Shown: positions 18,035 through 26,672 of the stretch, piece after piece
Numbering within the stretch: the first letter of the stretch is position 1
Layout of the letters: each line of letters starts with the position of its first letter
From: Leptolyngbya sp. O-77
GTDB lineage: Bacteria > Cyanobacteriota > Cyanobacteriia > Elainellales > Elainellaceae
Reading direction: 5' to 3'
DNA: 64,000 nt
Assembly: GCF_001548395.1 (NCBI RefSeq)
Contig: NZ_AP017367.1
Location: forward strand, 1,711,001-1,775,000
Notes under the pieces: model-generated
Told to the model about the DNA's origin: nothing
Database searches by the model: none
Seen by the model: only the letters and a program-made list of their open reading frames with translations
Position numbers and translations under genes: made by a program

Positions 18035-18949
18035 ATGTCGCAGAGGTCTTTTTCACCCGACTGGCTGACGCAATTTACTGACCCCTACGCGGTGCTGGGG
18101 CTGTCGGTGACTGCGGATGAGCGGCGTGTTCTCAAGCGCTATCGGGCGATCGCCAAGCTGCTGCATCCCGACAGCTTTGCCCAGGCCGATGCCGCCAATC
18201 GCGAACTAGCCACTCAGCTATTTGCGCGATTGGTCAGCCCGACTTATCAAAAAATTAAACAAGACAAGGGGCGGGCCGAGCATCTAGCGCTGCTGCGGTT
18301 TCGGGTGCGCCGCATGAGCCGAGAGGAGCCGATGCATCCCCAGAGCGCGATCGCCCAGGCTCTCATCAAAACCTCTTTAGCCAACATTGACGTGTTTTAT
18401 GAGCAGGCCGTCACCGACTTGGCTGCCAAGCAATACACGCCACTGGATCAGTTTGAGTCTGTCACCGAGCAGTTAGGCGAACTGAATCTGGTTTACCTGC
18501 GGCTCAAAATGGGTGAGCCAATCATTCGGGAAAAGCGCACAGGGATTGTTTCTACGGCTGCGCCCACGCCCGCTGCCTTTGCTCCTGCCCCACCCACCGA
18601 CGAGGAGAAACCCGCCATTGACTATGCCCAGCGCCACTATCAGCGGGCACAGGAATATGTCCGCAAAAATAATCCGGGCTTGGCGGTGCGCGAGCTAAAG
18701 GATGCCATCAAAATTGACCCCAAAAAGAGCGAATATCATGCACTGCTGGCAGTGGCTTATTTGATGCAAGATCTGCCCACGATGGCCAAGGTTCACTGCC
18801 GTCAGGCGCTCAAGCTCAATCCAAAAGACCCCCTCGCGCTGCGCTATGCGCCCCGTCTCAATATTCCTCTCGAAGCGCCCGATGCGCCTGATTCAAAGCC
18901 TAGAACCCAGGGTGGTGGTCTGTTTGGGCTATTTGCCCGCAAGCGCTAA
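18035..18949 (+). CDS. J-domain and TPR protein (DnaJ-like)
   Basis: A 304-residue protein. Residues about 15-75 form a J domain with the HPD tripeptide at 44-46, which stimulates Hsp70 ATPase. A helical middle region follows, then a disordered Pro/Ala segment (about 170-190), and the C-terminus carries about two to three TPR-like helices (RHYQRAQEYVRKNNPGLAVR onward). No Gly/Phe or zinc-finger region, so it is a type III J protein. This domain pair is common in cyanobacteria. The client is unknown. Confidence 0.85.
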   Translation: MSQRSFSPDWLTQFTDPYAVLGLSVTADERRVLKRYRAIAKLLHPDSFAQADAANRELATQLFARLVSPTYQKIKQDKGRAEHLALLRFRVRRMSREEPMHPQSAIAQALIKTSLANIDVFYEQAVTDLAAKQYTPLDQFESVTEQLGELNLVYLRLKMGEPIIREKRTGIVSTAAPTPAAFAPAPPTDEEKPAIDYAQRHYQRAQEYVRKNNPGLAVRELKDAIKIDPKKSEYHALLAVAYLMQDLPTMAKVHCRQALKLNPKDPLALRYAPRLNIPLEAPDAPDSKPRTQGGGLFGLFARKR

Positions 18950-19006
18950 GTTCTGAATCTTTGAAATATCTCTGGAATAAGTCCTGCAAGACTGCCGAAC
19001 TCGTGA

Positions 19007-19453
19007 TTACTGAATTCGCTCGGTGTTGCCCGCTTTGACCCAGCCTTCGCTGCCGTCGTTCAGGCGCACCCGCAGCCACCCGCCGTCGGCGCTGGTTTCC
19101 AGCACAGTGATTTCCTGGTTATAGTCGATGCCGCCAATTTGCGCGGAGTCCAGGCCGGGGCCGTCTCGCAGCACAATCCCAACTGCCGGGAGAACGCGGG
19201 CAGTGTAGACCTCTCCAGACGCAGCAGCCTGGACAGGTGTGGTGTCTGGCGGTGGCACAGTACCATCCGCAGCGGGCACTGCACCTCCAGGGGGGGCGGT
19301 GTCGTTGGGGAAGACGGGTCGAGGCGGCAGTTCGGTGAGGCGGTTGATTAGATAGCGGGCCGCGCTGACCCCTGCAAAAAACAGGATGGCGATCGCCAGG
19401 GAAACCCCAATTACGCCTTGTGCCAGTCGTTGCAAACCCATAGTGCGACTCAT
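19007..19453 (-). CDS. Membrane-anchored SH3-domain protein
   Basis: A 148-residue protein with one N-terminal membrane helix (GVIGVSLAIAILFFAGVSA), a Pro/Ala/Thr-rich linker and a C-terminal bacterial SH3 domain (about 85-145; ...VLRDGPGLDSAQIGGI... and WLRVRLNDGSEGWV). Such proteins usually bind peptidoglycan or other envelope partners on the periplasmic side. The ATG at 19453 follows a 62-bp block of tandem repeats. It is downstream of ycf46 in the same direction. Confidence 0.85.
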   Translation of the reverse strand: MSRTMGLQRLAQGVIGVSLAIAILFFAGVSAARYLINRLTELPPRPVFPNDTAPPGGAVPAADGTVPPPDTTPVQAAASGEVYTARVLPAVGIVLRDGPGLDSAQIGGIDYNQEITVLETSADGGWLRVRLNDGSEGWVKAGNTERIQ

Positions 19454-19475
19454 CTTTGGAACTTGAAAATCTTTG

Positions 19476-19538
19476 GGGAAACTGTTCGAGTGGGACACTG
19501 TTCGACGGGAGACTGTTTGAGTGGGAAACTGTTCAAGG
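19476..19538. repeat. 15-16 bp tandem repeat, four copies
   Basis: Four imperfect copies of GGGAAACTGTTCGAGT-like units in the leader of the SH3 gene, directly upstream of its start. Confidence 0.8.
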
Positions 19539-19605
19539 ACGCTTGCAGGATACCTGAGCCAGTCAGAGGATGAACACAAAACCTCGCAGGAATTTAACAG
19601 CAAGG

Positions 19606-21117
19606 CTAGGAAGATTGGGACTGGGATCGCAGAAATAAACTGCCCTGGCGAGAGGCCAGGCGGGCCCGCCCTTCGGCGGCAAAGCGCTGGAGCTTTTCGA
19701 TTTGCTCTTGGGCAGTCCGCGCTAGGGGAATCATCTGGCTGGCCGCCTCCAGCACGTCGTCGGTTGTAAAATCGCGCCCCTGGCTAAAGCCAAGATGCAT
19801 CGCCTCGGTCAGGATTTGCTCAATCTCTGCCCCAGAGAATTCCGGCGTTTCATAGGCCAGCCGCTCTAGGTCGTAGCTTTGGAGGTTGTGCGGCCGTAGG
19901 CGCGTTAAGTGTACCTCAAAAATCGCTTTACGCTCTTCCTGGCTGGGCAGCCCCACAAAGAAAATCTCGTCAAATCGTCCCCGCCGCTTGATTTCGGGTG
20001 GCAGCGCCTCAATGTCGTTGGCGGTAGCGACCACAAACACGGGCGAAGTTTTTTCTGCGAGCCAGGTGATGAAGGTGCCAAAGACTCGGTTGCTGGTGCC
20101 AGAGTCGCCGCGTCCGTCCAGCCCAGCAAAGGCTTTGTCGATTTCGTCGATCCAAAGGACGCAGGGTGCCAGCGCCTCGGCAAGCTGAATCATCTGGCGG
20201 GTACGTGATTCGGACTCGCCCACCAGTCCAGCAAACAGGCGGCCCACGTCTAGCCGCAGCAGAGGCAGGTGCCAGTGATGGGCGATCGCCTTTGCGGTTA
20301 GCGATTTGCCCGTGCCTTGGATGCCAACTAGCAGCAGCCCGCGGGGGTGCGGCAATCCGTACTGTCGCGCTTTTTCAGAAAACGCGCCGCCGCGCCGTAG
20401 CAGCCAGTCTTTGAGGTTATCCAGCCCACCAATGTCGGAAATGCGCTCGGTGGCGGGATAAAAATCGAGAATCTGCGTCTGGCGAATGGTCTGCCGCTTT
20501 TCTTCGAGGATCAGATCTACGTCTTCGGCTTGCAGTTCGCCGTGGGTGGCGATCGCCCGCGCCAGCACCCGCCGAATCCGCTCCATCGACAACCCTTGGC
20601 AGGAACGCACCAGATCATCCAAGACCCGGCTATCGAGCGATCGCCCGGTCGCCATCGTCAGGCGCTCCAGTTCTTGCCGGATTTCGCTAGCGGTGGGCAA
20701 CGGAAAATCCAGCACCGTCAGCACGTCGCTGAGGTCATCGGGAATCGTCACCTGCGGGGAAATCAGCACAATATTTTTGGGCTGAGACTTGAGCAATCGC
20801 GCCAGATTTTTGAGCTTGCGGGCAACGGCAACATCGTCTAGAAAGCGATGAAAATCTCGCAGCACAAAGACGGCGGCGACGGTCGGCGGCAGCTTTTCAA
20901 CCAACTCTAGTGCCTGCACGGGATTGCGTTTACCAGAGCCAGCATCGTTGGGGTTGCCCTGATAGCCATCGACAAAATCCCACACATAGAAGGAGCGGTT
21001 GCCCTGCTTGGCGCATTGGGCGATCGCCCCTTCCACGCGCTCCTCTTCGCGAGTCGGCACGTAGATCAGCGGGTAGCGGGCCCGCAGCAGCAGTTCAAAC
21101 TCTTCTGCAAAACTCAT
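19606..21117 (-). CDS. ycf46: AAA family ATPase Ycf46
   Basis: A 503-residue protein. It has a non-catalytic N-terminal domain (about 1-235), then an AAA+ module with Walker A GIQGTGKS, Walker B CVLWIDEIDKAF and the second region of homology (IKRRGRFDEIFFV). This is the arrangement of Ycf46, conserved in cyanobacteria and algal plastids. The Synechocystis homolog Slr0374 has been tied to growth under inorganic-carbon limitation. The ATG at 21117 starts the conserved MSFAEEFELLLRARYP sequence. It is last in the conserved rpmH-rnpA-yidC-jag-yceD string. Confidence 0.88.
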   Translation of the reverse strand: MSFAEEFELLLRARYPLIYVPTREEERVEGAIAQCAKQGNRSFYVWDFVDGYQGNPNDAGSGKRNPVQALELVEKLPPTVAAVFVLRDFHRFLDDVAVARKLKNLARLLKSQPKNIVLISPQVTIPDDLSDVLTVLDFPLPTASEIRQELERLTMATGRSLDSRVLDDLVRSCQGLSMERIRRVLARAIATHGELQAEDVDLILEEKRQTIRQTQILDFYPATERISDIGGLDNLKDWLLRRGGAFSEKARQYGLPHPRGLLLVGIQGTGKSLTAKAIAHHWHLPLLRLDVGRLFAGLVGESESRTRQMIQLAEALAPCVLWIDEIDKAFAGLDGRGDSGTSNRVFGTFITWLAEKTSPVFVVATANDIEALPPEIKRRGRFDEIFFVGLPSQEERKAIFEVHLTRLRPHNLQSYDLERLAYETPEFSGAEIEQILTEAMHLGFSQGRDFTTDDVLEAASQMIPLARTAQEQIEKLQRFAAEGRARLASRQGSLFLRSQSQSS

Positions 21118-21152
21118 GCCTCGGCCAACCCCCTTCGTTTCATCTGCTGCAC

Positions 21153-21665
21153 TCAGTTCAGCATTTGCTTTTTCAGGGCTTCTAGCGATGCCCATCGATG
21201 ATCGACATTCACCGTCGGCACGGGCAACTCATCGCTTAGCTCAATACCTGCACACTTGGGGTCGCAGAGCTTGCGCGGAGGAATTTCCAGACAAAGCTGC
21301 TCGTAGAGCCACTGATCCGGCTCAAAATAGCCCCGCGGTGGCAGCGACTCAATCAGCCCCTCCGTCGAGCTTAAATCCTGATCAAACAAATCCTCTTCGG
21401 CTGTGGGAGCCGTCTCTTGCAGCCAGATTATTTCCGACACGTCGATCGAGAGGCGATGGTTATACTGCTGCAAACAGCGATCGCACGTCAGGGTCACAAT
21501 TGCCTCCGCCTTTGCAGACACGTCCAGATAGTTGCCCTTGTGCATCACGCGAATCGTGCCCTGCACGGGCATTAAGGTATCCAGGTCGGGCAAGTGATCC
21601 TGCACCTCGATCGTTTCAGTCTGCTCAACCGCTCTCAGCAGTTGAGGAATATGAATTGCCTGCAT
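21153..21665 (-). CDS. YceD family (DUF177) protein
   Basis: A roughly 170-residue DUF177/YceD protein, recognised from IRVMHKGNYLDVSAKAEA, the CDRC motif in the middle, the acidic loop (EEDLFDQD) and the LCDPKCAG motif late, giving four cysteines that may bind metal. In other bacteria it precedes rpmF and is implicated in 23S rRNA accumulation. Here it lies between jag and ycf46. The start is one of two adjacent ATGs (21668/21665) following a GAGGAGGC-type site. Confidence 0.88.
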   Translation of the reverse strand: MQAIHIPQLLRAVEQTETIEVQDHLPDLDTLMPVQGTIRVMHKGNYLDVSAKAEAIVTLTCDRCLQQYNHRLSIDVSEIIWLQETAPTAEEDLFDQDLSSTEGLIESLPPRGYFEPDQWLYEQLCLEIPPRKLCDPKCAGIELSDELPVPTVNVDHRWASLEALKKQMLN

Positions 21666-21823
21666 CATAGCCGCCTCCTCTCGCACTCATTGCGATTGAC
21701 GCTACGGAAAGAATAACCCGTTCTCAGTCCTGGCACTGTAGCCTAGGCCGCCCCACCCAAGAGGATCGGCTCATCAAGCAACTGCCAACCAGAAGCAACT
21801 GCCAGCCAGCCGCATTGACCCGG

Positions 21824-22312
21824 CTACTTTCGACGCACCACCAGACGGCGATCGGGTTCCTGACCACGACTGGAGGTTTCCAGATCCTCATAGCCTTTAA
21901 GAAAGGTGTGTACCTGTCGCCGCTCAGCCGCCGACAGCGCCACCATCTCAAACTCTTCCCCCGTTTCGCGCACCTTTGCCGCCGCCGCTTCGGCCAGGGC
22001 CAGCAACTCCGCCTGACGGCGATCGCGATATCCGTCTAGCTCCACCGTAAACGGCTGCTGCTCACCCTCTGGCTTGCCCATGTTCAGCGTGGTGTTGAGC
22101 AAATACTGGATCGAGTCCAGCACCTCGCCGCGATCGCCCTGCAACGCCTGAATTTGCTCGGTCGAGAGCGCATCCGACGAGATCGTCAGCCAGCAGCTTT
22201 CATCCTCACGAATGGCCACACCGTCAGCCTCCACAGTGGCCGACAACCGAGCCAGACTCAACAGCTGATTTAGCCACTCGCGACCTTGCTGCTGTTGCTC
22301 CACGCTTGCCAT
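21824..22312 (-). CDS. Jag/KhpB RNA-binding protein (KH and R3H domains)
   Basis: A 162-residue protein with a KH-like domain (about 50-85, GDRGEVLDSIQYLLNTTLN) and a C-terminal R3H-like region (RDRRQAELLALAEAAAAKVRETGE, then RRQVHTFL). It lacks the N-terminal Jag-N domain, as is common in cyanobacteria. It sits 3 bp after yidC, so it is translationally close. Such proteins bind RNA and are linked to division and envelope control. Confidence 0.88.
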   Translation of the reverse strand: MASVEQQQQGREWLNQLLSLARLSATVEADGVAIREDESCWLTISSDALSTEQIQALQGDRGEVLDSIQYLLNTTLNMGKPEGEQQPFTVELDGYRDRRQAELLALAEAAAAKVRETGEEFEMVALSAAERRQVHTFLKGYEDLETSSRGQEPDRRLVVRRK

Positions 22313-22315
22313 CCG

Positions 22316-23458
22316 CTATCCCGCCTTTTTCTTAGAACGTCCCGGCTCAAATGGCAGCGCCTTCCGCCCGCTCTCTCCACTCGACTGCTTCTCCTGCTCG
22401 TCCAGAATCTTTTGCAGATTCTCCGGCAGCGGCTCTCGCGACAAAATAAAGGTTTGCAGTGTCTGGAAGAGGTTGGCAATCACCATATACATCAACACAC
22501 CCGCAGGCAGGGGGAAAAATAGAAACATCCCCGAAAACAATACTGGTGTTAGCTTATTCACCGTATCTTGCTGAGGATTGTTGCTGGGCCCCTGACCCGA
22601 CAGAAGCTGGTTCACATACAGGCTCAGACCAAAGAAAATGATCATGCCTACGATGTCCCAATGAATCGTGCCGTCGGCATCCCTCGCACCCACGCGACCC
22701 AGTTTGTCGATAAACAAAAAGCCCTTATTCGCCGCCAAGCCCTGCACCGTGCCCTGAATCGTGACATCCCCCGGCTTAATGGCCTGAATGTTACCGTCTT
22801 CGTCAATCTGGATATTTTCAGCGCCCTTGGTCACCTTCCAAACCGGATCAATTACTGTGTCGGGATACTCTGCCAGCACGTCCCGCAGTGGCTTACCCTC
22901 GGTGGTCTGGAAATCGATGCGAGTTTTTTCGCCCACTGCTAGACGAGTTCCGCCTGGAACAACCGCCGCCACTGGCACATGCACCCCATCAGAAACGTAG
23001 ATATTCTGAGGATTCGTGAGGTAGGCCTGGGGCTGAATCTGCTCAATTTGCTCCTGCGGCAGAATTTGCAGATTCACGTTGTAGTTTACATCAGAGAATG
23101 GCGACCCCCGCAGCGTGGCAAACAGGGCAAACAGAATCGGCATCTGTACGAGAACGGGCAAGCAGCCCGACAGGGGATTGCCAAACTCTTTGTAAACTTT
23201 GCCCATTTCCTCCTGCTGCTTAGCAGGATCGTCCTTGTAGCGCTCCTGAATTTCCTTAACCCGCTTTTGCATTACCGGGTTGGCAACCCGCATCCGGCGC
23301 ATATTGCGGATTGACCCGGCGCTGAGCGGATACAGCGCAAATCGAATCACCAGGGTCAGAGCCACAATAGCCAGCCCATAACTTGGCACGATCCCGTAGA
23401 AGAAATCCAGGATCGGCAACATGACGTTGTTGGAGAGAAAACCGACACCAAAATCCAT
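22316..23458 (-). CDS. yidC: Membrane protein insertase YidC/Oxa1
   Basis: A 380-residue insertase of the YidC/Oxa1/Alb3 family. It starts with a hydrophobic segment (ILDFFYGIVPSYGLAIVALTL), then the positively charged cytoplasmic hairpin with VMQKRVKEIQERYKDDPAKQ. The conserved NPLSGCLPVLVQMPILFALF segment follows, then a roughly 150-residue extracytoplasmic insertion and two to three more membrane helices. A basic C-terminal tail may contact ribosomes. It inserts thylakoid and plasma-membrane proteins. It is in the canonical rpmH-rnpA-yidC context. Confidence 0.95.
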   Translation of the reverse strand: MDFGVGFLSNNVMLPILDFFYGIVPSYGLAIVALTLVIRFALYPLSAGSIRNMRRMRVANPVMQKRVKEIQERYKDDPAKQQEEMGKVYKEFGNPLSGCLPVLVQMPILFALFATLRGSPFSDVNYNVNLQILPQEQIEQIQPQAYLTNPQNIYVSDGVHVPVAAVVPGGTRLAVGEKTRIDFQTTEGKPLRDVLAEYPDTVIDPVWKVTKGAENIQIDEDGNIQAIKPGDVTIQGTVQGLAANKGFLFIDKLGRVGARDADGTIHWDIVGMIIFFGLSLYVNQLLSGQGPSNNPQQDTVNKLTPVLFSGMFLFFPLPAGVLMYMVIANLFQTLQTFILSREPLPENLQKILDEQEKQSSGESGRKALPFEPGRSKKKAG

Positions 23459-23799
23459 GTGCTTGTGGGTACCTTGTGGCTCTGAACGTTTACGGCGTGA
23501 CTAAATCTGGCAAGAAACCAGCTAGCTCCTCGATGCTGGGCTTCGCTGGACACAACCAGACATCACCAGACATCATTGTACGCTGCAAAACCGGTTGATT
23601 GCAGCAGAATTGAGTGTCTGGTTATCGGGTTAGTTATCGGGTTAAACGTCTGGCTGCGATCGCCCTAGTTTGTACCCGCCTTCAGATCAGCATTAGATCA
23701 GCGAGAGAAGCAGAATAGCTAAACCGAAGCTGGGACTCAAACAGGTAGACTTAAACTCTGGATAGATCCACTGAGTCTCACAGGTCTAACAGTCCAGCT
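23459..23799. other. Leader of yidC
   Basis: No gene. A perfect 12-bp tandem duplication (GTTATCGGGTTA twice) lies at 23621-23644, and a 10-bp one (CAGACATCA) near 23556-23575. The 340-bp gap suggests a separate promoter for yidC. Confidence 0.5.
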
Positions 23800-24183
23800 C
23801 TAGGTGCTGGCTTTTTTAGAAGCCTTGGCTGCGATTCGCTCGCTGATGTAGTTGGCAACTTCTCGGAACTTGGGCATGGCGCGTAGCTCCAGACGGCTAC
23901 CGTCTTTTAGCGTAATAACCATATCTCCCCAACTGCCCAGCCCGCGAGGTACGGCAATCACGCTCGCCATTTCGGAATAGATGACATCCGAGCGATCGCG
24001 CCCCATCCATCCACCCGTCACGGAAACCCGTCGGTCAGTGATGCGGTAGCGCAGCCAAATGGCGCGAACGATCGCCCCCACCGTCAGCGGCAGGCACACC
24101 ACCGTTAGCCCTAGCAGGCAGTTGAGGATCAAATCCCCAATATGGGGGCCGCCTTCATAGTACACATCTTCCCGAATGCCCAT
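23800..24183 (-). CDS. PH-domain (DUF304/YdbT-like) membrane protein
   Basis: A 127-residue protein. It has an N-terminal extended segment, one hydrophobic hairpin (LILNCLLGLTVVCLPLTVGAIVRAIW) and a bacterial PH domain (YRITDRRVSVTGGW...GDMVITLKDGSRLELRAM). It overlaps the end of rnpA by 29 bp, so it is probably translationally coupled. Its presence between rnpA and yidC is a cyanobacterial feature. Function unknown. Confidence 0.85.
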   Translation of the reverse strand: MGIREDVYYEGGPHIGDLILNCLLGLTVVCLPLTVGAIVRAIWLRYRITDRRVSVTGGWMGRDRSDVIYSEMASVIAVPRGLGSWGDMVITLKDGSRLELRAMPKFREVANYISERIAAKASKKAST

Positions 24184-24598
24184 CGAACACCTCGGCCTCT
24201 ATCAGCAACTGCTTTAATTCTTGCAGAATTTCTTTATAGTTGCACTTTATCGCGACGGGTTGCACGATGACGACAATCATCCAGCCTGTCGCAAACTCAG
24301 GCAGCATCTCGCGCAGAGCTGCCCGGATGCGTCGCTTGATGCGATTGCGAACCACAGCTCGCTTGCTGACCTTGGTGCTGACCGTGATGCCAATGCGCGT
24401 GGGCGATCGCCCTGGCTTTTCTGCATCTTGAGCAGAACTAGAACCATCGGAATCGGGCAAACGCGGCTTCCCCTGACGAACCGGAAACTGCCGCAATGCT
24501 CTTAGCGTAAAGTTTCGAGTGCTGCGCCTCACGCCAGCCTGATAAACCTTGCTGAATTCTTGCCGACGCTTGAGTCGATGGACTTTCGGGAGAGCCAC
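24155..24598 (-). CDS. rnpA: Ribonuclease P protein component
   Basis: A 147-residue basic protein that assists the RNase P RNA in tRNA 5' maturation. It is identified by LKRRQEFSKVYQAGVR near the N-terminus and the RNR signature VSKRAVVRNRIKRRIRAALRE. It is longer than E. coli RnpA by an insertion of about 25 residues (about 40-65). Directly downstream of rpmH as in most bacteria. Confidence 0.95.
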   Translation of the reverse strand: MALPKVHRLKRRQEFSKVYQAGVRRSTRNFTLRALRQFPVRQGKPRLPDSDGSSSAQDAEKPGRSPTRIGITVSTKVSKRAVVRNRIKRRIRAALREMLPEFATGWMIVVIVQPVAIKCNYKEILQELKQLLIEAEVFDGHSGRCVL

Positions 24599-24740
24599 AA
24601 CACATCTATTCTGTACGCCAATCTATACGCCAATGAGTCCATAAGCCTATCTATTCCAATCAGTCCCTACGCAAACAAGCTAGCTCCAGGCAAACTGGTG
24701 GCTAGCTCGACCCCCTATCTGAACGGGACGCAGACAGAAA

Positions 24741-24881
24741 CTAGGAAACAGACAGACGAACCCGACCCTTACGACGGCGTGCCTTTAGCACTCGTTGCCC
24801 GTTTTTGGTACGCATCCGTGCGCGAAAGCCAGAGGTGCGGCGGCGCTTACGAGAGGTTCCACCCAAAGTACGTTTCGTCAT
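24741..24881 (-). CDS. rpmH: 50S ribosomal protein L34
   Basis: A 46-residue, highly basic protein beginning MTKRTLGGTSRKRRRTSGFR. It matches L34 in its cyanobacterial form (TLGGTxRK rather than the E. coli KRTFQPS start) with the conserved FRARMRTKNGQRVLKARRRKG body. It is short and easily missed. The start is the ATG at 24881. It heads the rpmH-rnpA-yidC cluster. Confidence 0.96.
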   Translation of the reverse strand: MTKRTLGGTSRKRRRTSGFRARMRTKNGQRVLKARRRKGRVRLSVS

Positions 24882-24983
24882 AATTTAGCTCTCCAACCGT
24901 TGCAGAAGGGGATGATACAGAATGTGAACTGCGAAAGCCACGGTCTACTATCGTATCACTCGCTGAATAACACAGGACAGCAG

Positions 24984-25017
24984 CAAAAGAAAAAACCCCG
25001 AAGGCGAACCTCCAGGG
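24984..25017 (-). terminator. Rho-independent terminator with UUCG loop
   Basis: On the minus strand a 9-bp stem (25009-25017 with 24996-25004, including G-U pairs) closed by a UUCG tetraloop is followed by TTTTTTCTTTT. It lies about 210 bp beyond the end of the SH3/DUF2927 gene and before rpmH. Confidence 0.85.
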
Positions 25018-25185
25018 CTTGAATCAGGGTGCATCTACCATTCGTTTCTACGTCCGAGGATAGAGAGCATCCGGAGAGGTTAAGCAACTTCTGGAGAACT
25101 TCATCTCTTCTTCAGGCTGGCTCTCTACGCTTCACAAGTAATGAGGCTCAAGTGGCACAGGCTTAAGCGGCTCTCCGGTCTTAGC
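24984..25185 (-). ncRNA. Candidate structured small RNA
   Basis: The stretch between the SH3/DUF2927 gene and the terminator has no ORF but strong complementarity in the minus-strand transcript: CCGGAGAG pairs with CTCTCCGG about 100 nt later, and GCTTAA with TTGAGC across an 11-nt loop. With the tetraloop terminator this could be a ~190-nt small RNA or a structured 3' UTR. I cannot assign a family; 6S RNA was considered because of size only. The 5' end is a guess. Confidence 0.35.
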
Positions 25186-25200
25186 CTCCCCAGTCATCGC

Positions 25201-25232
25201 GAGGAACCTTCGACTAGAGGAACCCTTGACTA
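25201..25232. repeat. 16-bp tandem duplication at gene end
   Basis: GAGGAACCTTCGACTA is followed directly by GAGGAACCCTTGACTA. The second copy contains the stop codon of the minus-strand gene. Confidence 0.8.
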
Positions 25233-26672
25233 GCGGTTCCTAGCGGCTTGTGCCGGATCAGCCAGGGTTCTGAGGACTGCAACGGCCTGCGATCGCGTCA
25301 TGCCGGGTCGAAGCTGCGGATGGTAGAGCATCCGAATCAGCGTGCGATCGATTTCGGCATACTCGGTCACATCCGTCCAGCCCTGATAGAAAATGCTGTT
25401 GGGATAGCGATTGGAGTCGCGCATCAAGCCCAAGACCTGAGTCAGTTCTTCCCGCAGCAGGTGGCTCCGCTCTCGCTGCGTGACGCGGTTTGTGTTGGTA
25501 ATCAAAATTCGGGCGTAGTTAATGACGCTACTATTCCAGCGCACCCAGAAAAAGCCTAGATTTCCCGGCACATAGTTGGGTTCTAGCTGGCGAAACTGGC
25601 TCTCTGGCGCGTAGATAATCTCGACATTGGGATTGCGGTCGTCGCGGACGAGCTGCACGCCACTGCCGTTGAGTAGCTCGTTCAATTCTTGCATCACCTG
25701 GCGAATCGTCGCGTCATCCTCCGCAGTACGGGTTCCCGTGACGCGAATTCTCAGGTTTGTATTCCATCTACGAATTAGCGGTGCGTTATTTCCCCATTCC
25801 GAGCCAAGCGCGACTTCCGTGAAGTAATCAATGTCTGCTTGCGTGATGGCTAGTGGGGCTGGCCCAGGGTTTAGAATCGCACCCACGCGATCGCCAATGG
25901 CACTAATCCCACCCACGATGCGATCCACCAGTCCTGGCGAATCAGGGGGCTGGGGGCTGGGTAGGGGCTGGTTCACCGCAGGGTTCGCCGTTCCCTGGGT
26001 GATGTCGCGCTGCCCCTGCTGATCGACCACGACTTCACGCGAATAGCGCGGGAGATTGGTCTGCCCATTGGTTGGCACTCTGACAGGCGGCACGGGTTGG
26101 ACAGACGGATTATATGCAGGCAGATCAGACGTGGGGCTGGGCAAATCGCCGCGATTGGGCGCACTCGCTTCTGGGCGGGTTCCAGGACGCATCAGCGCCC
26201 CAGAGGACGGGTCGTAGATCGGCGCATCGGCCGCGGCATTCTGGAAGCCTGCGGCTTGCTGGGCGGGGGGTTGCGGTGCAGCAGGCGAAGAGGCGATCGC
26301 CCCAGTCCCGTCTGTCAAGCGCACCAAATCGCCTCGCACCCAGCCCTCAGCGCCATTGCCCAGCCGCACCTGATACCAGGTAAACCCGTCACTCCCAGCC
26401 GATTCTTGCAAGACCAGCACGGGCATATTGGGCATACCCGTAGACACCACGCTAGACTGCACCCCAGGGCCGCTGCGGATATTGATCCAGGCTTGTGGGT
26501 CGCGGGCGCTGAGTACGCCGGGTCTGCCCGTGGCGGCGGCTGTGGCGGTGCTGCTGAGCAGGTGAATACCCGGTTGTGCGGTGGGTTCGTACCCCTGAGA
26601 ACCAAAGGCTTGTGTAACACCAAGCGCTGCCAGACTAAGGGCCGCCAAACTAAGAGGAAATGGAATGTTCAT
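25230..26672 (-). CDS. Secreted SH3 / DUF2927-like protein
   Basis: A 480-residue exported protein. A signal peptide (about 1-25) is followed by a bacterial SH3 domain (about 50-125, with NIRSGPGVQSSVVS and GAEGWVRGDLVRL) and a long Pro/Gln-rich disordered linker (about 130-280). The C-terminal domain (about 285-475) has REELTQVLGLMRDSNRYPNS and LIRMLYHPQLRPGMT, which resemble DUF2927, a metallopeptidase-like fold. The ATG at 26672 starts the signal peptide; the longer frame does not look coding. Probably an envelope protein. Activity is unproven. Confidence 0.78.
   Translation of the reverse strand: MNIPFPLSLAALSLAALGVTQAFGSQGYEPTAQPGIHLLSSTATAAATGRPGVLSARDPQAWINIRSGPGVQSSVVSTGMPNMPVLVLQESAGSDGFTWYQVRLGNGAEGWVRGDLVRLTDGTGAIASSPAAPQPPAQQAAGFQNAAADAPIYDPSSGALMRPGTRPEASAPNRGDLPSPTSDLPAYNPSVQPVPPVRVPTNGQTNLPRYSREVVVDQQGQRDITQGTANPAVNQPLPSPQPPDSPGLVDRIVGGISAIGDRVGAILNPGPAPLAITQADIDYFTEVALGSEWGNNAPLIRRWNTNLRIRVTGTRTAEDDATIRQVMQELNELLNGSGVQLVRDDRNPNVEIIYAPESQFRQLEPNYVPGNLGFFWVRWNSSVINYARILITNTNRVTQRERSHLLREELTQVLGLMRDSNRYPNSIFYQGWTDVTEYAEIDRTLIRMLYHPQLRPGMTRSQAVAVLRTLADPAQAARNR

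Noticed and set aside
25030..25185. Cobalamin riboswitch
   Set aside because: Short words such as GCCACT and AGCCAG looked suggestive on the minus strand, but the conserved B12-box order and core are not present.
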